A stretch of 64,000 nucleotides of DNA from Bacillus sp. SORGH_AS_0510. GTDB taxonomy: Bacteria; Bacillota; Bacilli; Bacillales; Cytobacillaceae. This document shows, piece by piece, positions 17,143 to 25,271 of the stretch. Positions within the stretch are counted from its first letter, which is position 1, and every line of letters starts with the position of its first letter. Position numbers and translations under genes: made by a program. The stretch spans positions 1,926,001 to 1,990,000 of the forward strand of contig NZ_JAUTAU010000001.1 of the NCBI RefSeq assembly GCF_030818775.1. The letters are read 5' to 3'. Below the pieces are notes generated by a model. It made no database searches, was not told the DNA's origin, and was given only the letters and a program-made list of their open reading frames with translations.

Positions 17143-17595
17143 ATGAAAAAAAATACTATGGTTATGCTCGGCGGCTTTGTTATTGCCGCAGCCATCATTT
17201 TCTTGTTAATGGCAGCCACACCAGGGTCAAGTGGAGTAGAACTGAAAATGAAGGAACTGCTTGCTACCCAAGATCAACATAAAGATGATTTCGTTACCGT
17301 AGAAGGTCTCTTAATGGAAGACACCATTAAGTGGAACCCCGATAAAATTGAGCTTAAGTTTGATGTGAAAGACAATGACGGTAACGTTTTGCATGTTATT
17401 CACCAAGGACCGAAACCTGATAACTTTTCAGAAGGTGTGATAACAATTCTTCAGGGGTCTCCAACAAAAAAAGACACATTTGAAGCAGAAACTGTAAAAA
17501 CGAGATGTCCTTCAAAATACGAAGGGAAAGATATGAAGGATTATGACCCTGAAACACATAAAGAAAAGTTAGATCAACCAACGAAAGAAAAATAA
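17143..17595 (+). CDS. ccmE: Cytochrome c maturation heme chaperone CcmE, Cys-type
   Basis: This 150-aa protein has an N-terminal membrane anchor (about residues 7-26) and an OB-fold domain facing outward. CcmE binds heme covalently and delivers it to CcmF/CcmH in System I. In most bacteria the heme ligand is His in HxxxY; here the motif reads CPSKY in TRCPSKYEG, which is the Cys variant (CxxxY) known from archaea and Desulfovibrio. No His is nearby. The start has GAGGTGAGAGGG upstream. It lies between the unknown protein at 16082 and ccmF, spaced 14 and 25 bases, so clearly in an operon. Confidence 0.92.
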   Translation: MKKNTMVMLGGFVIAAAIIFLLMAATPGSSGVELKMKELLATQDQHKDDFVTVEGLLMEDTIKWNPDKIELKFDVKDNDGNVLHVIHQGPKPDNFSEGVITILQGSPTKKDTFEAETVKTRCPSKYEGKDMKDYDPETHKEKLDQPTKEK

Positions 17596-17620
17596 CAGGC
17601 TGACGTAAGAAGGTGACGAA

Positions 17621-19603
17621 ATGTATTTATTTGCCAACGCAACAATTTATATAGGTTTAGCCATTGCCATTTTTACTCTCCTGATACTGACATGGGGGAT
17701 TAGCACTAAAAATCAAAAGTTTGTAAATAGTGGTAAAGGTGGCGTTATTGCATTACTTGTTTGTTCTTCTCTAGCTATGCTCTCTTTGTTCTACCTTTTA
17801 GCGACATCTCAGTTCCAATACGAATATGTGCACGATTATACAAGCAGTGAGCTTCCCATCATTTATAAGCTAACGGCCCTATGGGCAGGAAATGCGGGTT
17901 CATTGTTACTTTGGACATTTTTCTTAACGCTCTACACAGTAATGATCGTCTTTTCAAGAAAGTTGAAGGGTAATCCAATGGTGCCCTACATTTCAGCCAT
18001 TCTTATGGCAAATGCCGTTTTCTTCTTCTTTATACTTGGTTTCGTAGCAAAGCCATTTGTCTTATTAAATGATATTCCAATCGAAGGTAAAGGCTTAAAT
18101 CCCATGCTGCAGAACCCAGGAATGATTATTCATCCAGTTACACTATATTTGGGATATGTCGGCCTAGCTATACCATTCGCATTTGCGATGGCAGCATTAA
18201 TTTTAAAGAATGTGGATGATTTCTGGATTAAAATGACTAGACGCTGGACGATTATTGCCTGGTTATTCTTAAGTCTCGGAAATATCTTTGGCGGACAATG
18301 GGCATACGTTGAGCTTGGTTGGGGCGGTTATTGGGCATGGGATCCCGTTGAAAATGCATCCTTCATGCCATGGTTAACGGCTACCGCTTTTCTACATTCT
18401 GTGATGATCCAAGAACGGAAAAATATGTTGAAAATATGGAATATCAGCTTAATCATTGTTTCCTATGCACTAACACTTTTTGGCACCTTCCTAGTACGAA
18501 GTGGTGTTTTGACATCTGTACACGCATTTGCTAATTCAAATCTAGGATTATATTTCTTAATCTTTATGGGAATTGCTGTGATTCTTGCCCTTTATGTGTT
18601 AATGAGTCGTTACAACTTGTTAAAACGAAGTGCAGGAGAATTTAATTCTTTTGTTTCAAAAGAAAGTAGTTTCCTAGTTAACAACCTATTACTAGTCGGT
18701 GCAGCCTTTGCTGTATTCTGGGGAACCATTTTCCCATTAGTATCAGAAGCGGTGCGAGGAACTAAAGTGACAGTTGGTCTTCCATTTTTTAATAAGGTTG
18801 AGGCACCGATCCTATTATCGATGATGTTTGTGATGGCTGTTTGTCCAATGCTTGCATGGCAGCGATCAACAGTAAAAAACCTAAAGAAAAATTTCCTTAT
18901 TCCATCGATCCTTGCTGTGGTTGGTATGATTCTAATGGTTGTTTTAGGAATTCAAAAGGCATGGGCTGTTATTGGATATGGAGTTATTATTCTATTACTA
19001 ATAACTCATTACTTAGAGTTTTATAGAGGGGTTAAAGCGAGAAGAAAGATGACAAAAGAAGCACCAATGGTTGCACTTTACCGATTAATGATTCGTAATC
19101 GCCGTCGTTACGGGGGTTACATCGTTCATCTTGGCATTGCATTCATTACAATGGGGATTATCGGTTCACAAAACTATGACTTAGAAACAATGAAAACAGT
19201 AGCATTAGGACAGTCTATTGAACTAAAAGATTACCGAATCAACTATGATCGTCTAGATCAGAAAAAAGAAGGTATCAATGATATTGTCTATGCAGATGTA
19301 ACTGTGTTTAGAAATGGTAAAAAGCTAGGCACCTTCCAACCAGAAAAAGTATTTTATGGCAACTGGGAACAGCCGTCCTCCGAGGTAGCAATTATTTCAT
19401 CAATGAAAGAAGATTTATATATTGTGTTGAGTGCTTGGGAAGATGATGGAAAGGCTACTTTTGTTGTAAAAGTAAATCCAATGATGAACTGGTTATGGTT
19501 TGGTTCATTCATGATTGTCATTGGCGCTCTATTCGCCATTTGGAATGGAAAATATCAAAATGTCACTCCAAGGTACACAGGAGTACGTAGAGAGGTGTCT
19601 TAA
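17621..19603 (+). CDS. ccmF: Heme lyase CcmF (System I)
   Basis: This 660-aa integral membrane protein has about 13-15 helices. CcmF takes heme from holo-CcmE and joins it to the CxxCH of apocytochrome c. The WWD signature is intact (WGGYWAWDPVENASFMPW, around residue 234), and the flanking conserved GKGLNPMLQNPGMIIHPVTL block and HSVMIQER region are present. The large C-terminal outward domain (about 520-620) precedes a last helix. Length agrees with E. coli CcmF (about 647 aa). It is not ResB/ResC, the enzymes of the System II pathway standard in Bacillus. Overlapping regulation with ccmH is likely because ccmH begins 1 base after its stop codon. Confidence 0.95.
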   Translation: MYLFANATIYIGLAIAIFTLLILTWGISTKNQKFVNSGKGGVIALLVCSSLAMLSLFYLLATSQFQYEYVHDYTSSELPIIYKLTALWAGNAGSLLLWTFFLTLYTVMIVFSRKLKGNPMVPYISAILMANAVFFFFILGFVAKPFVLLNDIPIEGKGLNPMLQNPGMIIHPVTLYLGYVGLAIPFAFAMAALILKNVDDFWIKMTRRWTIIAWLFLSLGNIFGGQWAYVELGWGGYWAWDPVENASFMPWLTATAFLHSVMIQERKNMLKIWNISLIIVSYALTLFGTFLVRSGVLTSVHAFANSNLGLYFLIFMGIAVILALYVLMSRYNLLKRSAGEFNSFVSKESSFLVNNLLLVGAAFAVFWGTIFPLVSEAVRGTKVTVGLPFFNKVEAPILLSMMFVMAVCPMLAWQRSTVKNLKKNFLIPSILAVVGMILMVVLGIQKAWAVIGYGVIILLLITHYLEFYRGVKARRKMTKEAPMVALYRLMIRNRRRYGGYIVHLGIAFITMGIIGSQNYDLETMKTVALGQSIELKDYRINYDRLDQKKEGINDIVYADVTVFRNGKKLGTFQPEKVFYGNWEQPSSEVAIISSMKEDLYIVLSAWEDDGKATFVVKVNPMMNWLWFGSFMIVIGALFAIWNGKYQNVTPRYTGVRREVS

Positions 19604-19604
19604 T

Positions 19605-20108
19605 ATGAAAAACAAACTTTATATAGGGCTCCTCATCCTTGGGTTTATCTTTCAGGGTTCATTCATACACGTGGAAGCAAAAGAGATTGATTATAAATCT
19701 GCTGAGTTTAAAGCGGTAGCCCAGCAATTTGCCTGCACATGCGGTTGCGGACAGGATCATTATGAATGTGACCCTAATACATGCAGCCTCACAACAGAAT
19801 TTAAGAAAGACTTGGTTGAGATGATGAATAAGGGCTGGGATAAAGATAAGATCCGTGAATATTATGTCAATATTTATGGTGAAGAAATCTTGACTTCACC
19901 GGAAAAAAGCGGTTTTAGCTTAACCGCTTGGGTCTTACCTTTTGTCGTACTCGGAGCCGCAGCTGTCGCAGTTTATTTAATCATTCGTAAATGGGTGAAG
20001 AGAAAAAGAATAGAAGAAACAGTATCTGTTTACGAGGACACAAAAGATGAAGCTGAAGGGGAAATTCTTTCTTCTATGATCGATGAAGAACGCAAAAAGT
20101 ATCTTTAG
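19605..20108 (+). CDS. ccmH: CcmH-like thiol oxidoreductase with an unusual Cys-rich motif
   Basis: This 167-aa protein has a signal peptide, an outward domain, one membrane helix (about 105-128) and a charged tail. CcmH keeps the apocytochrome CxxCH cysteines reduced for heme attachment. The canonical LRCxxC motif is replaced by FACTCGCGQDHYECDPNTC, which has five cysteines. The following helix bundle (LTTEFKKDLVEMMNKGWDKDKIREYYVNIYGEEIL) is typical of CcmH (MR-x-I-x-x-M-x-x-G and YG-x-x-ILxxP). I chose the ATG at 19605, with GAGAGGTG overlapping the ccmF end; the longer frame from 19515 lies inside ccmF. Identity is supported by both context and the C-terminal half. Confidence 0.85.
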   Translation: MKNKLYIGLLILGFIFQGSFIHVEAKEIDYKSAEFKAVAQQFACTCGCGQDHYECDPNTCSLTTEFKKDLVEMMNKGWDKDKIREYYVNIYGEEILTSPEKSGFSLTAWVLPFVVLGAAAVAVYLIIRKWVKRKRIEETVSVYEDTKDEAEGEILSSMIDEERKKYL

Positions 20109-20121
20109 GATGTGAACAAAA

Positions 20122-20496
20122 ATGCAGGATATCTCAATCATTTCGATGATTTTTACGGCCATATTGGCGCTAACTTGTCTATTTTTAATCTTGTCACCAT
20201 TATTTAAGTGGGATGTATATTTACACACTAGTACGAAAACTCAAGATTTGAATACTACAAAAGAAGCGCTTCTAACTACTCTTAATGAAATAGAATTTGA
20301 ATATAAGATGGATAAAATATCACTTGCGGATTATAAGGTCCTGAAAAGACAATACGAAACAGAAGTAGCCCATATTATGAAAGAAGAGGAACAATTGGTT
20401 GACCATAGTGTCGATGCTGACTTAATGGCAGAAGTGGAAAAAGAAATTGAGGTACAAGTGCAAAGCTATAAAAATAAAAAGGGGGAAGGAAAGTGA
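20122..20496 (+). CDS. Small CcmI-like membrane/coiled-coil protein
   Basis: This 124-aa protein has an N-terminal membrane helix (about 6-28) and a charged, largely helical tail. The block LLTTLNEIEFEYKMDKISLA-DYKVLKRQYE resembles the cytosolic helix that follows the first membrane segment of CcmI, the apocytochrome chaperone of System I. The TPR domain of full-length CcmI is missing. The gene sits where CcmI would be expected, after ccmH, and its stop overlaps the GTG of the next gene (GTGA). The CcmI-like label is an inference from pattern and position. Confidence 0.65.
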   Translation: MQDISIISMIFTAILALTCLFLILSPLFKWDVYLHTSTKTQDLNTTKEALLTTLNEIEFEYKMDKISLADYKVLKRQYETEVAHIMKEEEQLVDHSVDADLMAEVEKEIEVQVQSYKNKKGEGK

Positions 20497-21491
20497 TCAA
20501 GAAAATCACAGTCTTCTTCCTTGGATTGATGATACTGCTTCCGTTTTATGGTTCTGCAGCATCAGATTCAAAGATTTCTATTGATATGCACTATATTGTC
20601 GTGAGTCCAGCAGAAGATGGTTCCACTAATATGATGAATATGGTGAATTATTCTAATACATCGGGTGAGGAATATAAAGGGGCTGGAAAAGGGGAGGCCG
20701 TGTTACAGGTTACCATTCCTACTGGAGCAAAAGATCTGAATTTCTTAGATAATAAAATTGCTTTTAAAGAAATCGACAATGGTTTTATTACAACGACACC
20801 AGTTCCAGCAAATCAAACCATGGTTCTTCCTTATAGCTACAGAATGCCAAAAGGAGAAGAAATCAATTTAACTTTTGAGTATCCAGTTCAAATGATGCAA
20901 ATTCTTGTCCCAGAAGGTATGGGTAGTATTGATGTGAAGGGTATGGAGGCAACCAGTCAAGGTTTGTTTAAGTTTGATGACCAAAATTATTTCGGCTATA
21001 GCATAGAAGGGATTCAAGCAAACCAAACATTTACTATGGTGTATAAAAAAGATGTGCAACCGCCTGCAGATACGAATGCGGCTACAAGTCAAAATTCAAA
21101 AAATAATGCAAGCAATAGCTCGGTTACACACACAGCGCCTGCTTTCCATAATCCAGGTCATTTAAGAATGTGGGCACAATCTCCATTACACCGCTTTAAT
21201 CCACATGTTTTTCTCATTATTATTGGAGCTATTCTGATTGCTGGTATTTCTTACTATGCTTATTTTAGAAGAAAAGTGAGATTAGAAGAAGAAAGACTTG
21301 GAGCTGATAAAGAAGAGAAAGCCTTTAAACAGTTAATGGCAAAGCAAAAGGCAATTTTGGATAAGATCATTGAGCTAGAAGAGACCTTTGGTGATGGGAA
21401 ATTGTCGGAGGAAGCTTATCAAGCCAAGCTTGCTGCCTATAAGCAGCACTTAGTCCAAGTAAAATTAAATTTACGAAACTATGTTGAGTAG
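20493..21491 (+). CDS. Exported, C-terminally anchored protein of unknown function in the ccm cluster (paralogue-like 2)
   Basis: This 332-aa protein has a signal peptide (about 1-22, ending GSAAS), a beta-rich outward domain to about residue 195, a Ser/Asn-rich linker, a membrane helix (about 238-258) and a cytosolic coiled coil. In the coiled coil, LDKIIELEETFGDGKLSEEA is again of the CcmI helix type. Architecture and the segment before the linker (YxYxIxxxQxFxxxYKK-like, here YSIEGIQANQTFTMVYKK) parallel the protein at 16082. It overlaps the CcmI-like gene by 4 bases. Function is not known; position and topology suggest a partner of CcmE/F/H at the outer membrane face. Confidence 0.8.
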   Translation: MIKKITVFFLGLMILLPFYGSAASDSKISIDMHYIVVSPAEDGSTNMMNMVNYSNTSGEEYKGAGKGEAVLQVTIPTGAKDLNFLDNKIAFKEIDNGFITTTPVPANQTMVLPYSYRMPKGEEINLTFEYPVQMMQILVPEGMGSIDVKGMEATSQGLFKFDDQNYFGYSIEGIQANQTFTMVYKKDVQPPADTNAATSQNSKNNASNSSVTHTAPAFHNPGHLRMWAQSPLHRFNPHVFLIIIGAILIAGISYYAYFRRKVRLEEERLGADKEEKAFKQLMAKQKAILDKIIELEETFGDGKLSEEAYQAKLAAYKQHLVQVKLNLRNYVE

Positions 21492-21515
21492 CAACTGAAA
21501 TGGGAGGGGCCGCAA

Positions 21516-22220
21516 TTGATTGAAATAAAAAACCTAACAAAGCAAGCTGATAATAAACTGATCTTACGTGGTATAGACCTCTCGATAAAAAAAGGAGAAA
21601 CGGTTGCCATACTTGGTCCGAATGGTGCCGGGAAAAGTACCCTATTAAAGGTACTGGCAACCTTAATAAAACCCACATCAGGGCTGGTAAAAATAAATAG
21701 TTTGGATTTGAAAAAAGACCATATTGAGATAAAAAAAGTCTTAGGGTACTTACCCCATTCCAGTTTGCTGTATGATCATTATTCTCCGTTAGAAAATCTT
21801 GTTTTCTTTGGAAATGTATACGGAGTAAAAAATGTGGAGGAGCAAGCCATGAAGCTTGTTAAAGAAGTTGGATTATCCTTCTTTTTGAACGAGCCAGTGA
21901 AGAACTTCTCCCGCGGTATGATACAAAGGATTGCAATCGCACGTGCAATTATTCATGACCCAGAGGTTCTTCTGCTTGATGAACCACATACGGGCTTGGA
22001 TCAGGGGGCTATTACCATTCTAAATAATGTGATCCTCTCTATGAGGGAGAGAGGTGCGACCACTTTAATGGTGACTCATGATTTTAAACAAGCGGCGGAA
22101 ATTTGCGACCGAATTATTATCTTGAAAAATGGAAAAATCGTTGATGATTTTAAAATGGAGAAACATAATCTGGGATATGTTTCTGAAATATATGAGCTTC
22201 AAGTGGAGGGAGTTTCATGA
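21516..22220 (+). CDS. ccmA: Heme/holo-CcmE release ABC transporter ATPase CcmA
   Basis: This is a 234-aa ABC ATPase. Walker A is GPNGAGKST, the signature is SRGMIQR, Walker B is VLLLDEPHTGLD, and the switch His is in MVTHDF. In System I, CcmA with CcmB and CcmC releases heme-loaded CcmE. The TTG start follows GGGAGGGG. It overlaps ccmB by 4 bases (ATGA), the usual ccmAB arrangement. Taken alone this could be any ABC ATPase; the assignment rests on the adjoining ccmB and ccmC. Confidence 0.92.
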   Translation: MIEIKNLTKQADNKLILRGIDLSIKKGETVAILGPNGAGKSTLLKVLATLIKPTSGLVKINSLDLKKDHIEIKKVLGYLPHSSLLYDHYSPLENLVFFGNVYGVKNVEEQAMKLVKEVGLSFFLNEPVKNFSRGMIQRIAIARAIIHDPEVLLLDEPHTGLDQGAITILNNVILSMRERGATTLMVTHDFKQAAEICDRIIILKNGKIVDDFKMEKHNLGYVSEIYELQVEGVS

Positions 22221-22897
22221 ACCTATTTCGAACTGCCCTCTTACTAGCAAAAAAAGATTTATACTCCGAATTAAAAACAAAACAAATCCTAGTAACCCAG
22301 ATTATATTTGCGGGACTAGTAATTGTTGTTCTCAGTTTTGCATTTGACCCGGCAAATAACACAACAAAGGCTGTCATTCCAGGGGTAATATGGGTCATTA
22401 TTGTTTTTGCAGGCATTCTAGGACTAAACCGCTCGTTTATTACGGAACAGCGAAATGACACCATTCAGGGTTTATTGGTTGCACCAATGGAGGCAGCAAG
22501 TATTTATTTAGGAAAGTTTTTTGCTAATTTCACGATGATTCTAGTAGTAGAACTGGTTTCCATTCCGTTTTTATTTTTATTATTTGACTTTCATTTTCTT
22601 GGTAGTATTCCCTATTTTATTGTAGTCGTTTTCTTAGGAAGCTTTGGATTTATTGCGATTGGAACATTTCTGGCGGCACTGGCTGCCAATTCAAAAAGCA
22701 GTGAAATGCTCCTTCCCCTGCTTCTATTTCCGATTACTACACCTATATTAATTGGTGTTGTGCAGGCAACAAGAATTATCTTGACAAATATGGAGAAGTT
22801 TTCAAGTGCGTTAGCGTGGATCCAATTGGTTACTGCTTATGATGTAATTTTCTTTGTTATTTGTCTTTTACTAATCGATTATGTTCTGGAGGTTTAA
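22217..22897 (+). CDS. ccmB: ABC transporter permease CcmB
   Basis: This 226-aa protein has six membrane helices and the CcmB family blocks LLAKKDLYSELKTKQ, GVIWVIIVFAGILGLNRSF and a PLLLFPITTPILIGVVQATR stretch. It forms the CcmAB transporter with CcmA; the transported substrate is still debated in the literature, while release of holo-CcmE is its accepted effect. It is translationally coupled to ccmA and lies 3 bases before ccmC. Confidence 0.93.
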   Translation: MNLFRTALLLAKKDLYSELKTKQILVTQIIFAGLVIVVLSFAFDPANNTTKAVIPGVIWVIIVFAGILGLNRSFITEQRNDTIQGLLVAPMEAASIYLGKFFANFTMILVVELVSIPFLFLLFDFHFLGSIPYFIVVVFLGSFGFIAIGTFLAALAANSKSSEMLLPLLLFPITTPILIGVVQATRIILTNMEKFSSALAWIQLVTAYDVIFFVICLLLIDYVLEV

Positions 22898-22900
22898 ATA

Positions 22901-23662
22901 ATGAGTATGAATCTCGAACGAGAAAAAGTGGCACTTGCGGGGGCCAAGTTGACTGAACCGAAGAAACTAAATATCTCTAGTATTTTGTTTGCAGGCACAG
23001 TGATCTCCATGTTCGTTTCCCTATATTTTATCTTTATTTTTGCTGCGGAAGAAACAACAATGCATGCAGCACAGAAAATCTTCTATTTTCATGTAAGCTC
23101 AGCGTGGTTAGCCTTCATGGCGTTTTTTGTAACTTTTGTATTTAGCATTTTGTTTTTAATTAAGCGAAAGAGAATTTTTGATACCTATGCATATGTTTCA
23201 GCAGAAATCGGTATAGTTTTTACCATCATTGTTCTAACGACCGGTCCTATTTGGGCAAGATCAGCATGGAACACTTGGTGGGTATGGGAACCGCGGTTAA
23301 TTACGACGTTGATTTTATTTTTCATTTATATTGCCTATATTATGATTCGTCAAATGGATGGAGTATGGGATAAGAAAGCTAGGCTTGCCGCTGTTTTTGG
23401 AATTATTGGTTTTGCTGATGTTCCGATTGTGTTCTTTGCGATTCGCTGGTGGCAAACAAAATTCCATCCAATAGTTTTTGGAGAAGGTCCGTCTCAAAAA
23501 GGAGGTGGCATTGAAGATAGTATGCTTGTCGCTTTACTAGTAACAATTACGGCTTTTACTATTTTCTATGCCTATCTTCTTCATAAAGGAGTTTCATTTG
23601 AAAATATGAAAATCAAAATAGAGCGTTACAAAGAAAAATTAAGAGAACAAATAGAAAACTAG
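22901..23662 (+). CDS. ccmC: Heme-handling protein CcmC with a WWxWEP variant of the WWD motif
   Basis: This 253-aa, six-helix protein presents heme to CcmE. The heme-ligand His residues are visible in FYFHVSSAWL and KFHPIVFG, flanking the tryptophan-rich loop. That loop reads WNTWWVWEPRL, so the aspartate of the canonical WGTWWVWDARL is replaced by Glu-Pro. Length is as usual (E. coli 245 aa). The ATG follows TGGAGG. A CcmC partner is what separates System I from System II, so this gene firmly supports the pathway assignment. Confidence 0.94.
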   Translation: MSMNLEREKVALAGAKLTEPKKLNISSILFAGTVISMFVSLYFIFIFAAEETTMHAAQKIFYFHVSSAWLAFMAFFVTFVFSILFLIKRKRIFDTYAYVSAEIGIVFTIIVLTTGPIWARSAWNTWWVWEPRLITTLILFFIYIAYIMIRQMDGVWDKKARLAAVFGIIGFADVPIVFFAIRWWQTKFHPIVFGEGPSQKGGGIEDSMLVALLVTITAFTIFYAYLLHKGVSFENMKIKIERYKEKLREQIEN

Positions 23663-23674
23663 GAGGAATTTACA

Positions 23675-23806
23675 ATGAACTATGAATATATGTTAGGTGC
23701 TTATTCTGTTGCGTGGGTTGTTATTTTTGCCTATATGGCAATTGTAGGTAAAAGACATACTAAGCTAAAGAAGGAAATTGAGTTTTTAAAACAACTGGAA
23801 AAATAA
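23675..23806 (+). CDS. ccmD: Small membrane protein CcmD
   Basis: This 43-aa protein has one membrane helix (MLGAYSVAWVVIFAYMAIVG) and a basic, helical cytosolic tail ending in KQLEK. CcmD is a small subunit that ties CcmE to the CcmABC complex and shows little sequence conservation beyond topology. The ATG follows AGGAGG by 8 bases, 12 bases after ccmC and before the thioredoxin-like gene, precisely the ccmC-ccmD-ccmG order of proteobacterial operons. Confidence 0.85.
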   Translation: MNYEYMLGAYSVAWVVIFAYMAIVGKRHTKLKKEIEFLKQLEK

Positions 23807-23831
23807 GCAAGGGGAGTCAGGAGGAAATAAG

Positions 23832-24341
23832 ATGAACAAACGAGTCATTAAATTGCTCGTAATGATTCTAATTATTGGTATGTTTGCTTTCTTTGCTTAT
23901 AGCCTGGTAACTAAAGGAAAACATACGGATGTTGGCGATAAAGCTTATAATTTTGAACTCCCAAACCTAAATGGAAGTAACACTAAGCTCTCAGATTATA
24001 AAGGGGAAATAGTCATCCTAAATTATTTTGCAAGTTGGTGTGCTCCATGTAAAGACGAATTTCCGGAGTTAGAGGCTTTCCAAAGGGATTATGGAGATCA
24101 ATTTAATCTGTTGATGATTAATCGTGGAGAGACAAAAGATAAGATTAATAAGGTAACAGAAAACAATAAGGCTGGTATGAATTATTTGTTTGATTATAAC
24201 GCTAAAGTGTCAAAATTGTATAATGTGACCGGGCAACCTGAAACGTTTGTCATTGATAAACAGGGAGTCATAAGAGAGCACTTTAATGGACCAGTGACAG
24301 AAATGCAACTGTATAATTGGGCGAAGAAATATAATAAATAA
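23832..24341 (+). CDS. ccmG: Membrane-anchored thioredoxin-like protein CcmG/ResA type
   Basis: This 169-aa protein has an N-terminal anchor (about 6-26) and an outward thioredoxin fold. The active site is WCAPC in NYFASWCAPCKDEFPE, and the cis-Pro region is TGQPETFVID. It should reduce apocytochrome c CxxCH disulfides, with electrons probably from a CcdA-type protein not encoded here. It could equally be called ResA; the location as last gene of the ccm operon favours CcmG. A bidirectional terminator follows. Confidence 0.92.
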   Translation: MNKRVIKLLVMILIIGMFAFFAYSLVTKGKHTDVGDKAYNFELPNLNGSNTKLSDYKGEIVILNYFASWCAPCKDEFPELEAFQRDYGDQFNLLMINRGETKDKINKVTENNKAGMNYLFDYNAKVSKLYNVTGQPETFVIDKQGVIREHFNGPVTEMQLYNWAKKYNK

Positions 24342-24343
24342 AA

Positions 24344-24387
24344 GGAGGATTGACCCATCAACTCGATGGTGTCATCCTCCTATTTTT
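24344..24387. terminator. Bidirectional terminator between ccmG and the SIMPL gene
   Basis: AGGAGGAT-GACCCATC pairs with GATGGTGTC-ATCCTCCT with a few mismatches around AACTC, followed by TATTTTTA. It serves both convergent genes. Confidence 0.85.
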
Positions 24388-25057
24388 ATCTTCTTAGATA
24401 TTGGAATTCTGCAGAAATATTCGCTTTAATTTTTATTTGTCCTGGTTCCAATTGAGTAGTACTCATAGCTTTAACCAGTGTTTCTGGCTGATAAGAAAAG
24501 GGCTGGTTGGGACTACTGCTGCCTTCTATAAGTAAACTTGGGGTTGGTATAAGATTCACATTAATGGAGTCGGCGATTGTTTTTGCCTTACTAATCGCAT
24601 TATTTACTGCTAGGACTAAGGCCCTTTGATAATAAGGCTCCTTATTCTTTACGGTAAACTGAATATTTGAAACATAATTGCCCCCGTTCTGTACTGCAGT
24701 ATCTACTACTTTTCCTATCATTGTTAAATCCTCTATTTTCACTTGTAAAATATGAGTTACTTTATAGCCTCTAAATAATTGTTTACCTTGCTCATAGTCG
24801 TATTCTGGTTCCATTCTGTAATCGAATGTTTGTATCTGGGTCTGTGGAATTCCAAGTTTCACTAGAGATTGAATGACTTCTGTACTTTGAATCGCATTTT
24901 GCTGTTGTGTGGGTAATAGTTCCTTTCCTTCCGAAATAATCCCTAAGTTAATTGAAGCTAAATCTGGTTGCACAGCCAATTCTCCCTCTCCATTAACTTT
25001 TATTAACTGTCCTTTATGTTGTGTCTTACTGCGGTTTTCCAGATGGTAATTGTACAT
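24386..25057 (-). CDS. SIMPL (DUF541, YggE-like) domain protein
   Basis: This 223-aa protein has one SIMPL domain, recognisable from GQLIKVNGEGELAVQPDLA at the start, the central TFDYRMEPEYDYEQGKQLFRGYK-type block and the C-terminal IKIKANISAEFQYL. Family members are exported or cytosolic proteins linked to stress tolerance, with no settled biochemical function. No signal peptide is visible from the chosen start. I chose the ATG at 25057, 7 bases after AAGGAG; the frame extends to 25108 without RBS support. It is convergent with the ccm operon and divergent from spoIIIA. Confidence 0.85.
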   Translation of the reverse strand: MYNYHLENRSKTQHKGQLIKVNGEGELAVQPDLASINLGIISEGKELLPTQQQNAIQSTEVIQSLVKLGIPQTQIQTFDYRMEPEYDYEQGKQLFRGYKVTHILQVKIEDLTMIGKVVDTAVQNGGNYVSNIQFTVKNKEPYYQRALVLAVNNAISKAKTIADSINVNLIPTPSLLIEGSSSPNQPFSYQPETLVKAMSTTQLEPGQIKIKANISAEFQYLRR

Positions 25058-25205
25058 ATCGTTTTTCTCCTTAACGCTAGGATTTTCTATAAAATACTCC
25101 ACCATCATTTGAAATGTTCCAGTATCGAGATAACTATTCTTTTAATCTAATCGAACCGTTTCTAGTAAATTTCAAAAAAATAGAAGGGAATGACAGATTT
25201 GCAAG

Positions 25206-25233
25206 TCATAATGTGTCCAAGCAGGCATACATT
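25206..25233 (+). promoter_or_regulatory. Sigma-E promoter of the spoIIIA operon
   Basis: A -35 TCATAAT (25206-25212, one mismatch to KMATATT) and a -10 CATACATT (25226-25233, exact match to CATACAHT) are 13 bp apart, 39 bases before the spoIIIAA start. This agrees with the known mother-cell sigma-E control of spoIIIA. Confidence 0.8.
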
Positions 25234-25271
25234 TTAAATAATGAGATAGGCAAATCAAGGAGGAAGCACTC

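Noticed and set aside
21367..21678. Minus-strand frame over ccmA start
   Set aside because: It is opposite Walker A of ccmA and has no independent support.
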